Assembly: GCA_014360005.1 (NCBI GenBank)
Contig: JACIYI010000007.1
Location: 1 to 64,000, forward strand
DNA length: 64,000 nt
Reading direction: 5' to 3'
Origin: Candidatus Aminicenantota bacterium
GTDB lineage: Bacteria > Acidobacteriota > Aminicenantia > Aminicenantales > Saccharicenantaceae
The position numbers and the translations under genes were made by a program. Positions 1-8,493 of this stretch are shown here, in pieces (the first letter of the stretch is position 1; each line of letters begins with the position of its first letter). Under the pieces are notes generated by a model that made no database searches, had not been told where the DNA came from, and saw nothing but the letters and a program-made list of their open reading frames with translations.

Positions 1-117
1 TTAGAGCGTTTTTGGACTGGTGGAAGCAAACGGCCTGCAATTGCTGCACTTCTCGAAGGCTCTGAGATGGTCTAGTAGTCAAGACCAAATGTAGCCTTCT
101 TTTAAGGTGTGTTTCAT

Positions 118-945
118 TTAACCTGCTGCACCCGCTGGTAGCTGATAATAAGCCTCGAAGGGCGTATCATATACTCCCAAGCTCTGATGTAGCCTCTCTT
201 CATTGTATTTCCGAATAAATTCCCCAATGCTGGCTCTGCATTCAGCTACCGTCTCATAGCACTTGGTATAAACCTCCTCATACTTTAATGTCCTCCAGAA
301 CCTCTCAATGAAAATATTATCAATTACCCGGCCTTTCCCATCCATACTGATCTTTATCTCCTTCTCCTGGAGTATGGACAGAAACTCTGAGCTGGTAAAC
401 CAGGCCCCCTGGGCGGTGTTGAAGTATTCCGGCCGGCCTCTCTCCAGAGCCTCTTTCAGGGCCTCACAGCAAAAACCAGACTCTAACGTATTGGATAGCT
501 GCCAGGAGATTATATAACGGCTGAAAACATCCATCACTGCCACTAAATAAATAAACCCACGTTTCAACCTGATATAGGTAATATCAGCTGCCCAGACCTT
601 GTTTGGACAATCTATCTCAACCTCCCGGAGCAGATAAGGATAAATCTGATGGTCCTTGGCTGGAATACTCAATCTCTTCCTCGGATAAATCGCCTCTACC
701 CCGAGAATCCGCATCATACTCCTCGCTTTGAGCCTCCCAACTTTAAATCTTCGACGTCTGAGCTCCCGACTCATCCTCCGGCTGCCATAACTTGGAAAAT
801 CCAGGTTAATCTTGTCCATCTCCTGAAGTACACTCTGATCCTCTGCCTACAGCTCCACCCGCTCATAGTAAAGAGAAGAACGGTTAAGAGCCAGAAGCTC
901 ACACTGCCTCCGAATACTCAAATCCTCGTTCTCCCTCTCCACCAT
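118..945 (-). pseudogene. IS3-family transposase OrfB (DDE integrase), interrupted by an amber codon
   Basis: Read from the ATG at 945 (MVERENEDLSIRRQCELL), the frame gives the normal IS3 OrfB length of about 275 codons, but a TAG at 847-849 interrupts it. The remainder can restart at 819 as a 233-residue protein. It holds the HTH_21 region (SYGSRRMSRELRRR) and the rve integrase core: AADITYI with the first Asp, the second Asp region, and FIERFWRTLKYEEV with the Glu. The catalytic core therefore looks intact and only the N-terminus is cut off. It overlaps orfA in the +1 frame rather than the usual -1 frame. I treat it as a pseudogene; readthrough or restart cannot be excluded. Confidence 0.8.
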
Positions 946-1246
946 ATCCTTCTTTACAGACTCTGGAGCTGCTTGTACTTTTTTTTAAAAACTCAAGTTC
1001 TATGTCCTGCTCCCCAATCTTCTTGTACAGCTTATCTATCAACTCCTTCATCTCTTCTACCTCAGGCTCCTGCTTCCTTGAAAATACACCACCTGCGATC
1101 TCTAAAAGCTGCCTCTTCCACTTCATTATCTGGTTAGGATGAACCTCAAACTGAGCTGCTATCTCAGAAATGGTCTTCTCGCCCTTGACCGCCTCCATCG
1201 CCACCCTGGCTTTGAACTGGTCATCGTAAGTCTTCCGTTTTTTCAT
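899..1246 (-). CDS. IS3-family transposase OrfA (helix-turn-helix subunit)
   Basis: This 115-residue protein has the usual IS3 OrfA plan. An N-terminal Tnp_1-type helix-turn-helix (residues about 1-55, beginning MKKRKTYDDQFKARVAMEA) is followed by a leucine-zipper-like helix at about 60-90 (EVEEMKELIDKLYKKIGEQDIE). OrfA binds the inverted ends and normally fuses to OrfB by programmed -1 frameshifting. An A8 run near 974-981 is a plausible slippery site. However, a -1 shift there meets a stop after about nine codons, and orfB lies in the +1 frame instead. The C-terminal 25 residues after EFLKK look out of frame with the family, which suggests an indel. Confidence 0.85.
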   Translation of the reverse strand: MKKRKTYDDQFKARVAMEAVKGEKTISEIAAQFEVHPNQIMKWKRQLLEIAGGVFSRKQEPEVEEMKELIDKLYKKIGEQDIELEFLKKSTSSSRVCKEGYGGEGERGFEYSEAV

Positions 1247-1314
1247 CTGTGTTTCCTCCTATCATATTCTAAGGAAACACACCTTCTTTTGCGACTACTT
1301 TTGGTCTAAATAGG

Positions 1315-1563
1315 CTAGACCATTATAGTCGTTAAATCATAGGGGTCAAACCGCCTCTTCCAACGATAAAACGTCTGGACTGAGATGCCGAAGTAGCGGC
1401 AGGTCTTGCGGGCGTTCCGGCAGCGATTGTAATAATCGAACCATTGCAGCCTCCTGGCTGCCCCCTTACTGATTGTCCCCCTGACGCACAAGAGACCGAA
1501 TAAACTCTGAACCGGGAATGATGGCCCCGTATACCCGAGCTTGATGTGGATACATAGTGACAC
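1315..1563 (-). pseudogene. Remnant of an IS481/integrase-like transposase, N-terminal HTH only
   Basis: The frame encodes a helix-turn-helix region (LQWFDYYNRCRNARKTCRYFGISVQTFYRWKRRFDPYDLTT) typical of the N-terminus of IS481-like or stand-alone integrase-core transposases. The family continues with a Leu-Glu-rich linker and a DDE domain, but here the reading runs into the end of the IS3 element at 1322 and stops at once. The only upstream start is a GTG at 1563 inside an inverted repeat, so the true start is uncertain. If the IS3 element is removed, bases 67-1 continue the same frame with a Pro-Ser-Arg-rich stretch, so the rest of the gene may lie beyond the left edge. Most likely a transposase gene split by the IS3 insertion. 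Confidence 0.55.
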
Positions 1564-1594
1564 CTATCTTACCCTAATGTGTCACTAATGTATC
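1549..1594. repeat. Long inverted repeat upstream of the transposase remnant
   Basis: gatacatagtgacac (1549-1563) is matched by gtgtcactaatgtatc (1579-1594), which is its reverse complement apart from one extra base. The loop is 15 bases. It lies at the 5' edge of the IS481-like remnant and could be a terminal or subterminal transposase-binding repeat of that older element. Confidence 0.6.
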
Positions 1595-1615
1595 TGACCC
1601 AGCACAGCCGGGCCC

Positions 1616-1643
1616 TTGTTTTAATTCCGGCTGCTGGTAAAAT
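1616..1643 (+). promoter_or_regulatory. Sigma-70-type promoter for the VanZ-like gene
   Basis: TTGTTT (1616-1621), a 16-base spacer and TAAAAT (1638-1643). The -10 is preceded by TGG, making an extended -10. The predicted transcript start near 1650 leaves a short leader with AAGGAAAG before the ATG at 1667. Confidence 0.5.
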
Positions 1644-1666
1644 AGCATTTTATAAGGAAAGAGTTG

Positions 1667-2074
1667 ATGGATATGAAGATTGACAAGAGGTGGCTGTATT
1701 TCACCCCGGCTCTTCTCTACTGCGGCTTGATATTTTTCCTGTCGGGCCGCAGCCTGAAATTGAAGTTCGGGCTATTGTTGTGGGATAAGGGAGCTCACTG
1801 GCTGGAGTTTGTGGTCCTGGGTTTCCTGCTGGCCCTGGGCTTTTTTTATAACCTGCCGGGAAAGCCTTTCCTCAGAGCCTACCTCACAGCCATGACCGGC
1901 TTTTTTATCGGGGCCGTGGACGAGCTTCACCAGAGTCTGGTTCCCGGGAGGCAGTGCGACTGGAAAGACTGGCTGGCTGACATCATCGGGGTAGTCGTCG
2001 GCCTAGCGATTTTCTGGCTGCTTTACTTAAAAAAAGACCAGCGAAGCGCTGGCGACCGGAGACCGGCTTCCTAA
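1667..2074 (+). CDS. VanZ-like family membrane protein
   Basis: A small integral membrane protein of 135 residues with about four hydrophobic segments (roughly 8-26, 44-62, 68-88 and 105-124). The VanZ family signature D-E-x-x-Q-x-x-x-P-G-R is present as DELHQSLVPGR around residue 87. The biochemical role of stand-alone VanZ-like proteins is unknown; VanZ itself gives low-level teicoplanin resistance in enterococci, and that should not be assumed here. The start is the ATG at 1667 with AAGGA upstream; an ATG two codons later is the alternative. The stop overlaps that of the convergent LOG-family gene by a few bases, and the Lys/Arg-rich tail is read from the overlap. Confidence 0.8.
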   Translation: MDMKIDKRWLYFTPALLYCGLIFFLSGRSLKLKFGLLLWDKGAHWLEFVVLGFLLALGFFYNLPGKPFLRAYLTAMTGFFIGAVDELHQSLVPGRQCDWKDWLADIIGVVVGLAIFWLLYLKKDQRSAGDRRPAS

Positions 2075-2817
2075 TCCATCTCCGGCAGGCATTTTTTCAG
2101 GAAATTAAAGGTTTCGAGCGGGGAAGAAAAAACTGAAAACAGCATGACATCGTCTTTGGTGATAGCTCCATAGTCGACCAGGGCCCGGAAGTTGATCACC
2201 CGGTCCCAGTAATCCTGGCCATAGAGAATCAACAGCACTTCTTTTCTGGAGACCTTGCCCGTTTGCAGCAGGGTGATGATTTCAAAAAATTCATCCAGGG
2301 TGCCGAAGCCTCCTGGGAAAGCTATGACCGCTCTGGCTTTATAAAGCAACCAGAATTTTCTCATAAAGAAATAATGGAAGGTGAAGCTCAATTCCGGGGT
2401 GATGTAAGGATTGGGCAGCTGGGGCTGGGGCAGGGAAATATTCATGCCGATGCTTTTTCCCCCGGCCCGGGTGGCTCCTCGGTTGGCGGCCTCCATGATG
2501 CCCGGTCCGCCGCCAGTGCAGACCACGTATTTTCTACCCTTGGGCTTTAGGTTCATTCCCCACTTGGTGATTCTGAAAGCCAGCTCTTCTGCTTCCCAGT
2601 AATATTTATTAAGGATGGAATTGGAACTGGCCGGGCTGGCTTTGGCCGAGCCCAGAAAGAGAATAGTGCTTTCCACCTTGAGCTTTTCCAGTCTGGCCAT
2701 GGGCCAGACGTATTCACTGAGGATTCTCAGCGTGCGGCCCTCGAGCGACTCCAGAAACTCCAGGTCCCGATAGGGAGATTCCGGTATTTCCAGCTTCCGG
2801 GGCTCAATTTTCTTCAT
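2071..2817 (-). CDS. LOG-family protein (Rossmann-fold nucleotide hydrolase)
   Basis: A 248-residue member of the TIGR00730/LOG family, which in plants and several bacteria releases free cytokinin-type bases from nucleoside monophosphates and elsewhere acts on other nucleotides. The two family motifs are visible: [13 protein letters not shown] (about 102-114) and [12 protein letters not shown] (about 168-179), which form the phosphate-binding and catalytic site. The frame stays open upstream to 2973, inside the divergent rlpA gene. I chose the ATG at 2817 because AGGAG lies six bases before it and the family similarity begins just after it. The substrate cannot be told from sequence. Confidence 0.85.
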   Translation of the reverse strand: MKKIEPRKLEIPESPYRDLEFLESLEGRTLRILSEYVWPMARLEKLKVESTILFLGSAKASPASSNSILNKYYWEAEELAFRITKWGMNLKPKGRKYVVCTGGGPGIMEAANRGATRAGGKSIGMNISLPQPQLPNPYITPELSFTFHYFFMRKFWLLYKARAVIAFPGGFGTLDEFFEIITLLQTGKVSRKEVLLILYGQDYWDRVINFRALVDYGAITKDDVMLFSVFSSPLETFNFLKKCLPEMD

Positions 2818-2923
2818 GCGCCTCTCCTGGTTTTTTTTTATCAACTTTTCTAATTGTCTATTGATTTCGGCCGGGTTGTCAATCAATTTGAATTTCCGGA
2901 CGGATACTGGCAAAATAAAACCG

Positions 2924-3559
2924 ATGAAAAAGCCCCTGCTGATTTTACTGATGGCTCTGCTCGCAGTTCTCAATGCCTGCCGTCCTTCCCGGCCTGTAAC
3001 CAGCCCGGCCTCGCCCGGTTATGTCGAAACCGGCCTGGCTTCCTGGTACGGGCCTGAATTTCACGGGCGCCCCACTTCCAGCCGGGAAATTTTTGACCAG
3101 AATGACCTGACCGCGGCCCACCCCACTCTGCCTTTCGGCACCATAGTTCTGGTGACCAACCTGGATAATGGACGCCAGGTGACAGTCAGGATTAACGACC
3201 GCGGCCCGTTCGTCAAGGGTAGGGTTATTGACCTGTCCTACGCTGCCGCCCGGATGCTGGACATGGTGGGACCGGGAACAGCCCGGGTCAGGCTGGAAGT
3301 GGTCGGTTCTCAATCCCCGCCTGTCAGTCAGCCGTCAGCATATATCATCCAGGTGGGCTCCTTTATCGTCCCGGAAAATGCCAGGGCTCTTTACGAGAAA
3401 TTGAAAAAAGATTTTCCCGGTGTCTATATTTCGGCCTTCCAATCAGGCCAGCGAACCTTTCACCGGGTACGCTTGAAAGCTGCCTCGGAAGCTGAGGCCC
3501 GGGAGCTGGCCCGAAAGTTATCTGCTGCCGGTTTGCCGGTCCTGTTGCTGCAGGAATAG
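2924..3559 (+). CDS. rlpA: RlpA-family septal ring lytic transglycosylase, lipoprotein with SPOR domain
   Basis: A 211-residue envelope protein. The N-terminus has a lipoprotein signal ending in LNAC (Cys19). The double-psi beta-barrel of RlpA covers about 34-127, with [26 protein letters not shown] and VRINDRGPF as the conserved blocks. A C-terminal SPOR domain (about 138-211) would bind denuded septal glycan. RlpA cleaves stem-peptide-free glycan at the division site in Pseudomonas. No Shine-Dalgarno is evident before the ATG; this start is chosen because it gives a clean signal peptide and does not run into the divergent LOG-family gene, whose start lies 106 bases away. Confidence 0.9.
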   Translation: MKKPLLILLMALLAVLNACRPSRPVTSPASPGYVETGLASWYGPEFHGRPTSSREIFDQNDLTAAHPTLPFGTIVLVTNLDNGRQVTVRINDRGPFVKGRVIDLSYAAARMLDMVGPGTARVRLEVVGSQSPPVSQPSAYIIQVGSFIVPENARALYEKLKKDFPGVYISAFQSGQRTFHRVRLKAASEAEARELARKLSAAGLPVLLLQE

Positions 3560-3608
3560 GCAAGAATTAAGGGCTCATTCAATCTGAAGATTTCAGAAAT
3601 AAGGTCCT

Positions 3609-5963
3609 TTATTCGGAAACGATTATGACCACGGCCTGTTCACCCTCGGCCACCTGGACTTCCACCCTTTTGCCTTCAAATTTGCCCGCTTCCTTTCCGT
3701 TAATCAGGATCTGGCCCCGGCGCTTGGTCCCCAGGTTAACATAGACCGTGTTTTTTTTCAGGCTCTTGACCTCGAAGCCAATTTCCCGGGTAGTGTAGAG
3801 GAAATGCCTGAAGACGGCCGGGGCCTTCGTTCTTAACAGTTCTTTTCCTTCCTCTATGAGCCTGATTCTGGAACCGGACATTTCCACTTCATAATGCCGG
3901 TCCAGGATGGACATCCTTTTCAGATTTCCTTTCTGCTCTGGTTTCAGCTGCCCGAACCTGAATCCATCCCAGGGCGTGACGTCAAGGTATTCTTCCAGGC
4001 CGATCAGGGCGAAGAGCGGACCCCAGCTCTGGTAGCGCTGCCCGCCGGCTTCTCCCGTGCGGGAGTCGAAATTTTCCGGGCACAGCTGATAATTTTTCCA
4101 GATTCTCAGAAACAGCTCGGTGCTCTTGCCGGCAAAATCGGCTGCGGCCAGGTCGAAGCCGTAAGCTTTCAATCCCTGGTACACCAGGTAATTGGTCGGG
4201 GGCCAGATGGTCCCTCGCCAGTATTGCTGGTCTGGAAAGCTCGGGTCGTCGCGGGAGATGGTCGGTAGGACAAAGTCACCCCAGAACTCTTCCGGGTTCA
4301 GCAGGTGGCGCAGCATTTTCAGGGCCTGGTTCTGGTCGGGGATTCTGGCCACCAGCGGGAAGAAATTAGAAGCAGCCTTCCGTTTGGAGAAACGACCATC
4401 CCAGTGGCGGTCGAAGTAAAAACCTTCTTTTTCGTTCCAGAGATGAAGGTTCATCAACTTCTTTATCTTTTCGTATTCTTCCAGGTAATTTTTCCGGTCT
4501 TCCTCCAGGCCCAGAAACCCGGCCAGCTGGGCCAGGCAGTACGAATCGAGCGCATAGAGGCTGTTCAGGTCAACGCAGTTCATCTCCAGAGTGCCGGTCT
4601 TGTCGTTAAATCCGGCTTCATCCCAGTTTGGCAGGTCATCCTGGCCCGATTCCCACATTGCTCGCTGTTTTCCGCTGGCCTCCTTTTCCCAGGGTGGGAC
4701 CTCACCGGCTACCAGCCGGGCGTCACTTCCCCATTCCAGCAGTCCATCTCGATTGCCATCGCGCCGCGGGTGCCCGTCCGGCTGAACCTCGGTCCAGAAC
4801 TGGTGCCATTTTTTTAAGTAAGGATAAGCAAATTGAAGCAGTTCGCGGTCTCCGCTTCTCAGGAAAAGCTTGAGAACGGCGAAAGAACCGACTGGCGGCT
4901 GGGAGCGGTCCGGGGTGCCGTTAAACCTTCCCCGCCAGTTAGGGATATTTCCGTTGGGATACTGGGTCTGCAGGACAGCTTTTACCACGTCGCTGGCCAG
5001 GCGCTGGCTCTCGACCGCCAGCTCCAGAGAATTAAAGAATGAGTCCCACTCGAAGATGGTCCAGTGGTCGGGTTGCCCGTCAGGCCGCGGGAAAATCCAG
5101 CCGCGGCCGGCCGGGGTGTAAAAGCGGTGGCGGCCGTTCTGGTATAAACACATCCAGAACAGATTGTTGGTGATAGCTTCGGCTGTCCCGGCGTACAGGC
5201 CCCTGACCTGGAGTCTTTTTTTAGCATAGGCCAGTTTTTCTTCGGCCAGGAAATCGTTGATGGCTCCGCCGCTGCGGTAACGGTAAATCCGGTTGTTGAT
5301 GGTCTCCAGACTCTCACCCGTTCCGGCGGCAAAATGGAGTTCAGTTTCCCGGCTAATCCTGAAAGTCAGGTGGAGCTCCTGGCCCACCGGCTCCACTTTT
5401 TCTGGCTTGAGGCTGAGCCAGCAGAGGAAATGTTCGTTCTTTCTGGTGGCTGACTGTCCATGCAGGTAGCTCGACTCGGGCAGATAAAAATAACTGCCCT
5501 GGAAATCCCAGGGAAAATAAAAAACGATCTCCACCCGGTCGAGCAGGGCCGGAAAACGATAGCGGCCAATGACCGTTTGCTCATCACGCCGGCTCCATTC
5601 CACCAGCATCACGTACTCGTCCAGCGTGGGCTTTAGGAAAACCGGAGTTTCTCGACCCTTCTTAAATGGCAGCCGCAGGTCAAATTTCATCGAGGCGTAA
5701 AGTCCGTCGGGCGAATGAGGCCCGACTTCCGATACCAGATAGAAAAAATCCTGGAACTCGGCCAGCTTGTCCTGGCGATAAACCCGGGGAGCGAAAGCAA
5801 AAGCTGAACCGGGGCTGACCACCATCACCATCCCCGGCCAGGCCCGGGGGTCAAGAGCCCCGATAAAGGTGTTTTTCCAGGGGTAGAAGATTTCAGACCG
5901 GGAGGAAGTAGCAGCCAGCAACAAGGTCAAAGCGACGGCTAAAACCAGCCACTTTTTTTTCAT
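3609..5963 (-). CDS. Exported GH63-like glucosidase (trehalase/glucosidase clan)
   Basis: A 784-residue protein with a Sec signal peptide (residues about 1-23: basic KKK, hydrophobic core, SRS). An N-terminal beta-sandwich is followed by an (alpha/alpha)6 barrel with blocks typical of GH63/MGH1-type enzymes: DHWTIFEWDSFFNS (about 299-312), PNGNIPNWRG, a LLEWGSD block, GTLEMNCVDLNS, and YWRGTIWPPTNYLVYQGL near 600. Family members hydrolyse alpha-glucosyl bonds in oligosaccharides or glucosylated osmolytes. The actual substrate is not predictable here. It would act in the periplasm. The start ATG has no Shine-Dalgarno but sits 6 bases after a good promoter (separate entry), so the mRNA is probably leaderless. 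Confidence 0.8.
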   Translation of the reverse strand: MKKKWLVLAVALTLLLAATSSRSEIFYPWKNTFIGALDPRAWPGMVMVVSPGSAFAFAPRVYRQDKLAEFQDFFYLVSEVGPHSPDGLYASMKFDLRLPFKKGRETPVFLKPTLDEYVMLVEWSRRDEQTVIGRYRFPALLDRVEIVFYFPWDFQGSYFYLPESSYLHGQSATRKNEHFLCWLSLKPEKVEPVGQELHLTFRISRETELHFAAGTGESLETINNRIYRYRSGGAINDFLAEEKLAYAKKRLQVRGLYAGTAEAITNNLFWMCLYQNGRHRFYTPAGRGWIFPRPDGQPDHWTIFEWDSFFNSLELAVESQRLASDVVKAVLQTQYPNGNIPNWRGRFNGTPDRSQPPVGSFAVLKLFLRSGDRELLQFAYPYLKKWHQFWTEVQPDGHPRRDGNRDGLLEWGSDARLVAGEVPPWEKEASGKQRAMWESGQDDLPNWDEAGFNDKTGTLEMNCVDLNSLYALDSYCLAQLAGFLGLEEDRKNYLEEYEKIKKLMNLHLWNEKEGFYFDRHWDGRFSKRKAASNFFPLVARIPDQNQALKMLRHLLNPEEFWGDFVLPTISRDDPSFPDQQYWRGTIWPPTNYLVYQGLKAYGFDLAAADFAGKSTELFLRIWKNYQLCPENFDSRTGEAGGQRYQSWGPLFALIGLEEYLDVTPWDGFRFGQLKPEQKGNLKRMSILDRHYEVEMSGSRIRLIEEGKELLRTKAPAVFRHFLYTTREIGFEVKSLKKNTVYVNLGTKRRGQILINGKEAGKFEGKRVEVQVAEGEQAVVIIVSE

Positions 5964-5969
5964 AGCTAA

Positions 5970-5998
5970 AATTTAATGTATTTCGGCCTTTTTATCAA
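5970..5998 (-). promoter_or_regulatory. Promoter giving a leaderless mRNA for the GH63-like gene
   Basis: On the reverse strand TTGATA (5998-5993), a 17-base spacer and TAAATT (5975-5970). The ATG begins at 5963, six bases after the -10, which is where transcription should start. No Shine-Dalgarno is present. Confidence 0.6.
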
Positions 5999-6138
5999 CC
6001 GCCATAAAAGCCTGCTGCTGACCACGATTTCAGATTGGCTTTCGAAACGGTCCAGAATTCCAAGTCGCTGCCGGTTTATATTGCTTTAAATTTTTTCAGC
6101 CATGAATATAATCATTATAAGAACAGAGAGGAGGGAAA

Positions 6139-7269
6139 ATGGACTTCCTGAGGTATTTCAAATCGCAGCAGGGTGAGATGGTCAAGTTTCTCAAGACTCT
6201 GGTGCAGCTGGAGTCCCCCACTTCTGAAAAAAAATCGGTTGACCGCTGCAGCGCCGAAGTGATGAAACGACTGGCCGGCCTGGGGGTTAAGGTCAAGCGC
6301 TTTCCCCAGAAAGAAATTGGCGACCTGTACCTGATTGAATACGCTGCGGCTAAAACCAAAACCGGGGCGGAGCCAATTTTACTTCTTACCCACATAGACA
6401 CGGTCTGGCCTGTCGGGACCATAGAAAAAATGCCCTTCTACCTGGCCGGTGATAAAGTCTTTGGACCGGGAGCGCTGGATATGAAGGCTGGAATCGTCCA
6501 GGCCGTTTTCAGCCTGGCGGCTATTAATAACCTGGGAGCAGTGCCCAACAGAAAAATAAGGTTGTTCATCAATTCTGCCGAGGAAACCGGAAACGATGAC
6601 AGCCACCGTCAGATAGCAGCTCTGGCCAAGAAAGCCGGCCTGGTTCTCTGCCTGGAACCCGGGCTGCCGGGCGGGGCCATCAAGGTTCAGAGAAAGGGCC
6701 GGGTGGTGGTCAAAATTGAATGCTTCGGCCGGGCCGCCCACGCCAGCACCCCGGACAAGGGCCTCAACGCTATCGACGAACTTATGACCCAGCTCCAGCG
6801 CTTGAAAAAATTAAAAATCAAGGACATGAGCCTGAATATCGGTTTGATCGGCGGCGGGGAAAAAGCCAACGTGGTGCCGGAAAAAGCCTGGGCCATCTGC
6901 GACCTGAGATTCTGGTCTTCCCAGGACCTGGACCAGATCAAATCATATCTAAGAGAGATGAAGCCGGGGCTGCGAGGAGCCAGGGTCAAGGCCAGCCTGC
7001 AGAGTTTTACCCCGCCCATGGAATTCCACCGGGCTTCCCGGGAATTGTTTGAGCGGGCTCGGCAGCTGGCAGCCTCTCTGGGACTGAAGCTGATTCCCGG
7101 TCGCAGCGGCGGCGGCTCCGATGCTTCTATCGCCTCCCATCTGGGCCGGCCCTGCCTGGACGGCCTCGGCCCCGAAGGTGAAGGCATGCATGCTGCTCAT
7201 GAGCATCTGCTGCTGCCCTCGTTCGTGCAGAGAACAGCTCTGCTGACCAGGTTGCTACTGGAATTATGA
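6139..7269 (+). CDS. M20 family metallopeptidase (glutamate carboxypeptidase-like)
   Basis: A 376-residue cytosolic M20 enzyme resembling carboxypeptidase G2/ArgE/DapE. Zinc ligands and catalytic residues are visible in order: LLLTHIDTVWP with His85 and Asp87; GALDMKAG with bridging Asp114; SAEETGNDDS with the catalytic and metal Glu pair 148/149; CLEPG; and the C-terminal His in GEGMHAAHEHL. A dimerisation lid follows GRAAHASTPDKGLNAI. The likely role is removal of a C-terminal residue from a small peptide or acyl-amino acid. A strong Shine-Dalgarno (GAGGAGGG) precedes the ATG. It stands alone, divergent from the GH63-like gene. Confidence 0.85.
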   Translation: MDFLRYFKSQQGEMVKFLKTLVQLESPTSEKKSVDRCSAEVMKRLAGLGVKVKRFPQKEIGDLYLIEYAAAKTKTGAEPILLLTHIDTVWPVGTIEKMPFYLAGDKVFGPGALDMKAGIVQAVFSLAAINNLGAVPNRKIRLFINSAEETGNDDSHRQIAALAKKAGLVLCLEPGLPGGAIKVQRKGRVVVKIECFGRAAHASTPDKGLNAIDELMTQLQRLKKLKIKDMSLNIGLIGGGEKANVVPEKAWAICDLRFWSSQDLDQIKSYLREMKPGLRGARVKASLQSFTPPMEFHRASRELFERARQLAASLGLKLIPGRSGGGSDASIASHLGRPCLDGLGPEGEGMHAAHEHLLLPSFVQRTALLTRLLLEL

Positions 7270-7289
7270 CGGTTGACTTTATCTGACGA

Positions 7290-7318
7290 TTGAGGTTAAT
7301 TATAAGTAACCATATAAA
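7290..7318 (+). promoter_or_regulatory. Promoter of the serine biosynthesis pair
   Basis: TTGAGG (7290-7295), a 17-base spacer and TATAAA (7313-7318). Predicted start near 7325, followed by a strong GGAGGAGG ribosome site before the ATG at 7345. Confidence 0.5.
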
Positions 7319-7344
7319 ATTTAATCTTTCGGAGGAGGAATAAT

Positions 7345-8493
7345 ATGATAAAAAAGTATTACCTGCTGTCTCCCGGACCTACGCCCGTTCCCGAAACCGT
7401 GCTGTCGGTGGCGGCTGAACCCATCATCCACCACCGCACGCCAGAATTTTCCAGGATTTTCATGGAGGTGACCGAAGGTCTGAAATATGTCTTTGGAACC
7501 AAAGAGGATGTTTATATCCTGGCTGCTTCTGGCACCGGGGCCATGGAAACGGCGGTCATAAACACTCTATCCCCCGGCGACAAAGTCATCACTATCAACG
7601 CCGGCAAATTCGGCGAACGATGGGGCAACATCTGCCGGGCCTATGGCCTGGAAACCAGGGAAGTCGTCATCCCCTGGGGTGAGGATTTCAGCCCGGAACA
7701 GCTGGCCGCAGAAATCAAGAATAATCCAGGAGTGAAGGCGGTTTTCACCACTCTGTCCGAAACCTCCACCGGAGCCATTTTTGACATCAAGGGCTTCGGC
7801 CAGGTGGTGGCCGCTACCGAGGCCATCCTGGTAGTGGACGGCATTTCCGGAGTCGGAGCCACTGCCTGTTACATGGATGACTGGAAGGTGGATATCCTGG
7901 TCAGCGGCTCGCAGAAATCCTTCATGATTCCGCCAGGTCTGGCCTATATTGCCTTCAGCCCCAAGGCCTGGAAACTGGTGGAGACCTCCAAGCTGCCCAA
8001 GTTCTATTTCGATATCAAGAAATACCGGAAAAATCTGGAAAAGCAGACCACGCCCTGGACCCCGGCCGTTTCACTAGTCATCCAGCAGAAGAAGGCCCTG
8101 GACATAATCAAGAGCCTGGGAATGGACAAACTGCTCCAGCATCATCAGACTCTGGGCCAAGCCACCAGGGCTGCGGTCAAGGCCATCGGGCTGGAACTGC
8201 TGGCTAAGCGTCCGGGCAACATTCTGACTGCGGTCAAGACCCCGGCCGGGGTGGACGGCAACAAGCTGGTCAAGACCATGCAGAATAAGTACATGGCCTA
8301 TATTTCCAATGCTCAGGACCCGCACAAGGGAGAATTTTTCCGTATCGCTCATCTGGGCTACATGGGTGGTTTCGACATCGTCACGGCCCTGTCTGCCCTG
8401 GAGATGACGCTCCTCGACCTGGGTTATAATAAATTCCAGCCTGGAGCCGCGCTGGCGGCGGCCCAGAAGATTTTACGGGAGGGATGGCAATGA
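7345..8493 (+). CDS. Class V PLP aminotransferase (phosphoserine/serine-glyoxylate/alanine-glyoxylate type)
   Basis: A 382-residue fold-type I enzyme with the PLP lysine in VSGSQKSFMIPPG (Lys191) and the upstream VVDGISGVGA aspartate. It belongs to the group of serine-pyruvate/alanine-glyoxylate aminotransferases that in several anaerobes replace SerC. Its stop overlaps the start of serA (ATGA), so the two are translationally coupled. This supports 3-phosphohydroxypyruvate to phosphoserine as the reaction, although serine:glyoxylate transamination remains possible. No phosphoserine phosphatase gene is seen in the window. Confidence 0.85.
   Translation: MIKKYYLLSPGPTPVPETVLSVAAEPIIHHRTPEFSRIFMEVTEGLKYVFGTKEDVYILAASGTGAMETAVINTLSPGDKVITINAGKFGERWGNICRAYGLETREVVIPWGEDFSPEQLAAEIKNNPGVKAVFTTLSETSTGAIFDIKGFGQVVAATEAILVVDGISGVGATACYMDDWKVDILVSGSQKSFMIPPGLAYIAFSPKAWKLVETSKLPKFYFDIKKYRKNLEKQTTPWTPAVSLVIQQKKALDIIKSLGMDKLLQHHQTLGQATRAAVKAIGLELLAKRPGNILTAVKTPAGVDGNKLVKTMQNKYMAYISNAQDPHKGEFFRIAHLGYMGGFDIVTALSALEMTLLDLGYNKFQPGAALAAAQKILREGWQ

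Larger units (their letters stand above)
68..1322 (-). mobile_element. IS3-family insertion sequence, about 1255 bp, decayed
   Basis: Two overlapping transposase frames (orfA and orfB) on the reverse strand are bounded by imperfect inverted ends. The outermost 8 bases are TGGTCTAG at 68-75 and CTAGACCA at 1315-1322, giving the TG...CA ends usual for IS3. Inner matching blocks are agaccaaa (82-89) with tttggtct (1300-1307), and aaggtgtgtttc (104-115) with its complement (1274-1285). They lie at offsets from each end that differ by only one base. Size and gene order fit IS3. No 3-4 bp target duplication is visible (gaga on the left, ttat on the right), so the copy is old or rearranged. orfB carries an amber codon, so this copy probably cannot transpose on its own. 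Confidence 0.88.

Noticed and set aside
64..1326. Target-site duplication around the IS3 element
   Set aside because: The bases next to the two ends (gaga and ttat) do not match, so no duplication can be claimed.
2818..2973. Longer LOG-family protein starting at 2973
   Set aside because: It would overlap the divergent rlpA gene, and the ATG at 2817 has AGGAG six bases upstream and matches where family similarity begins.
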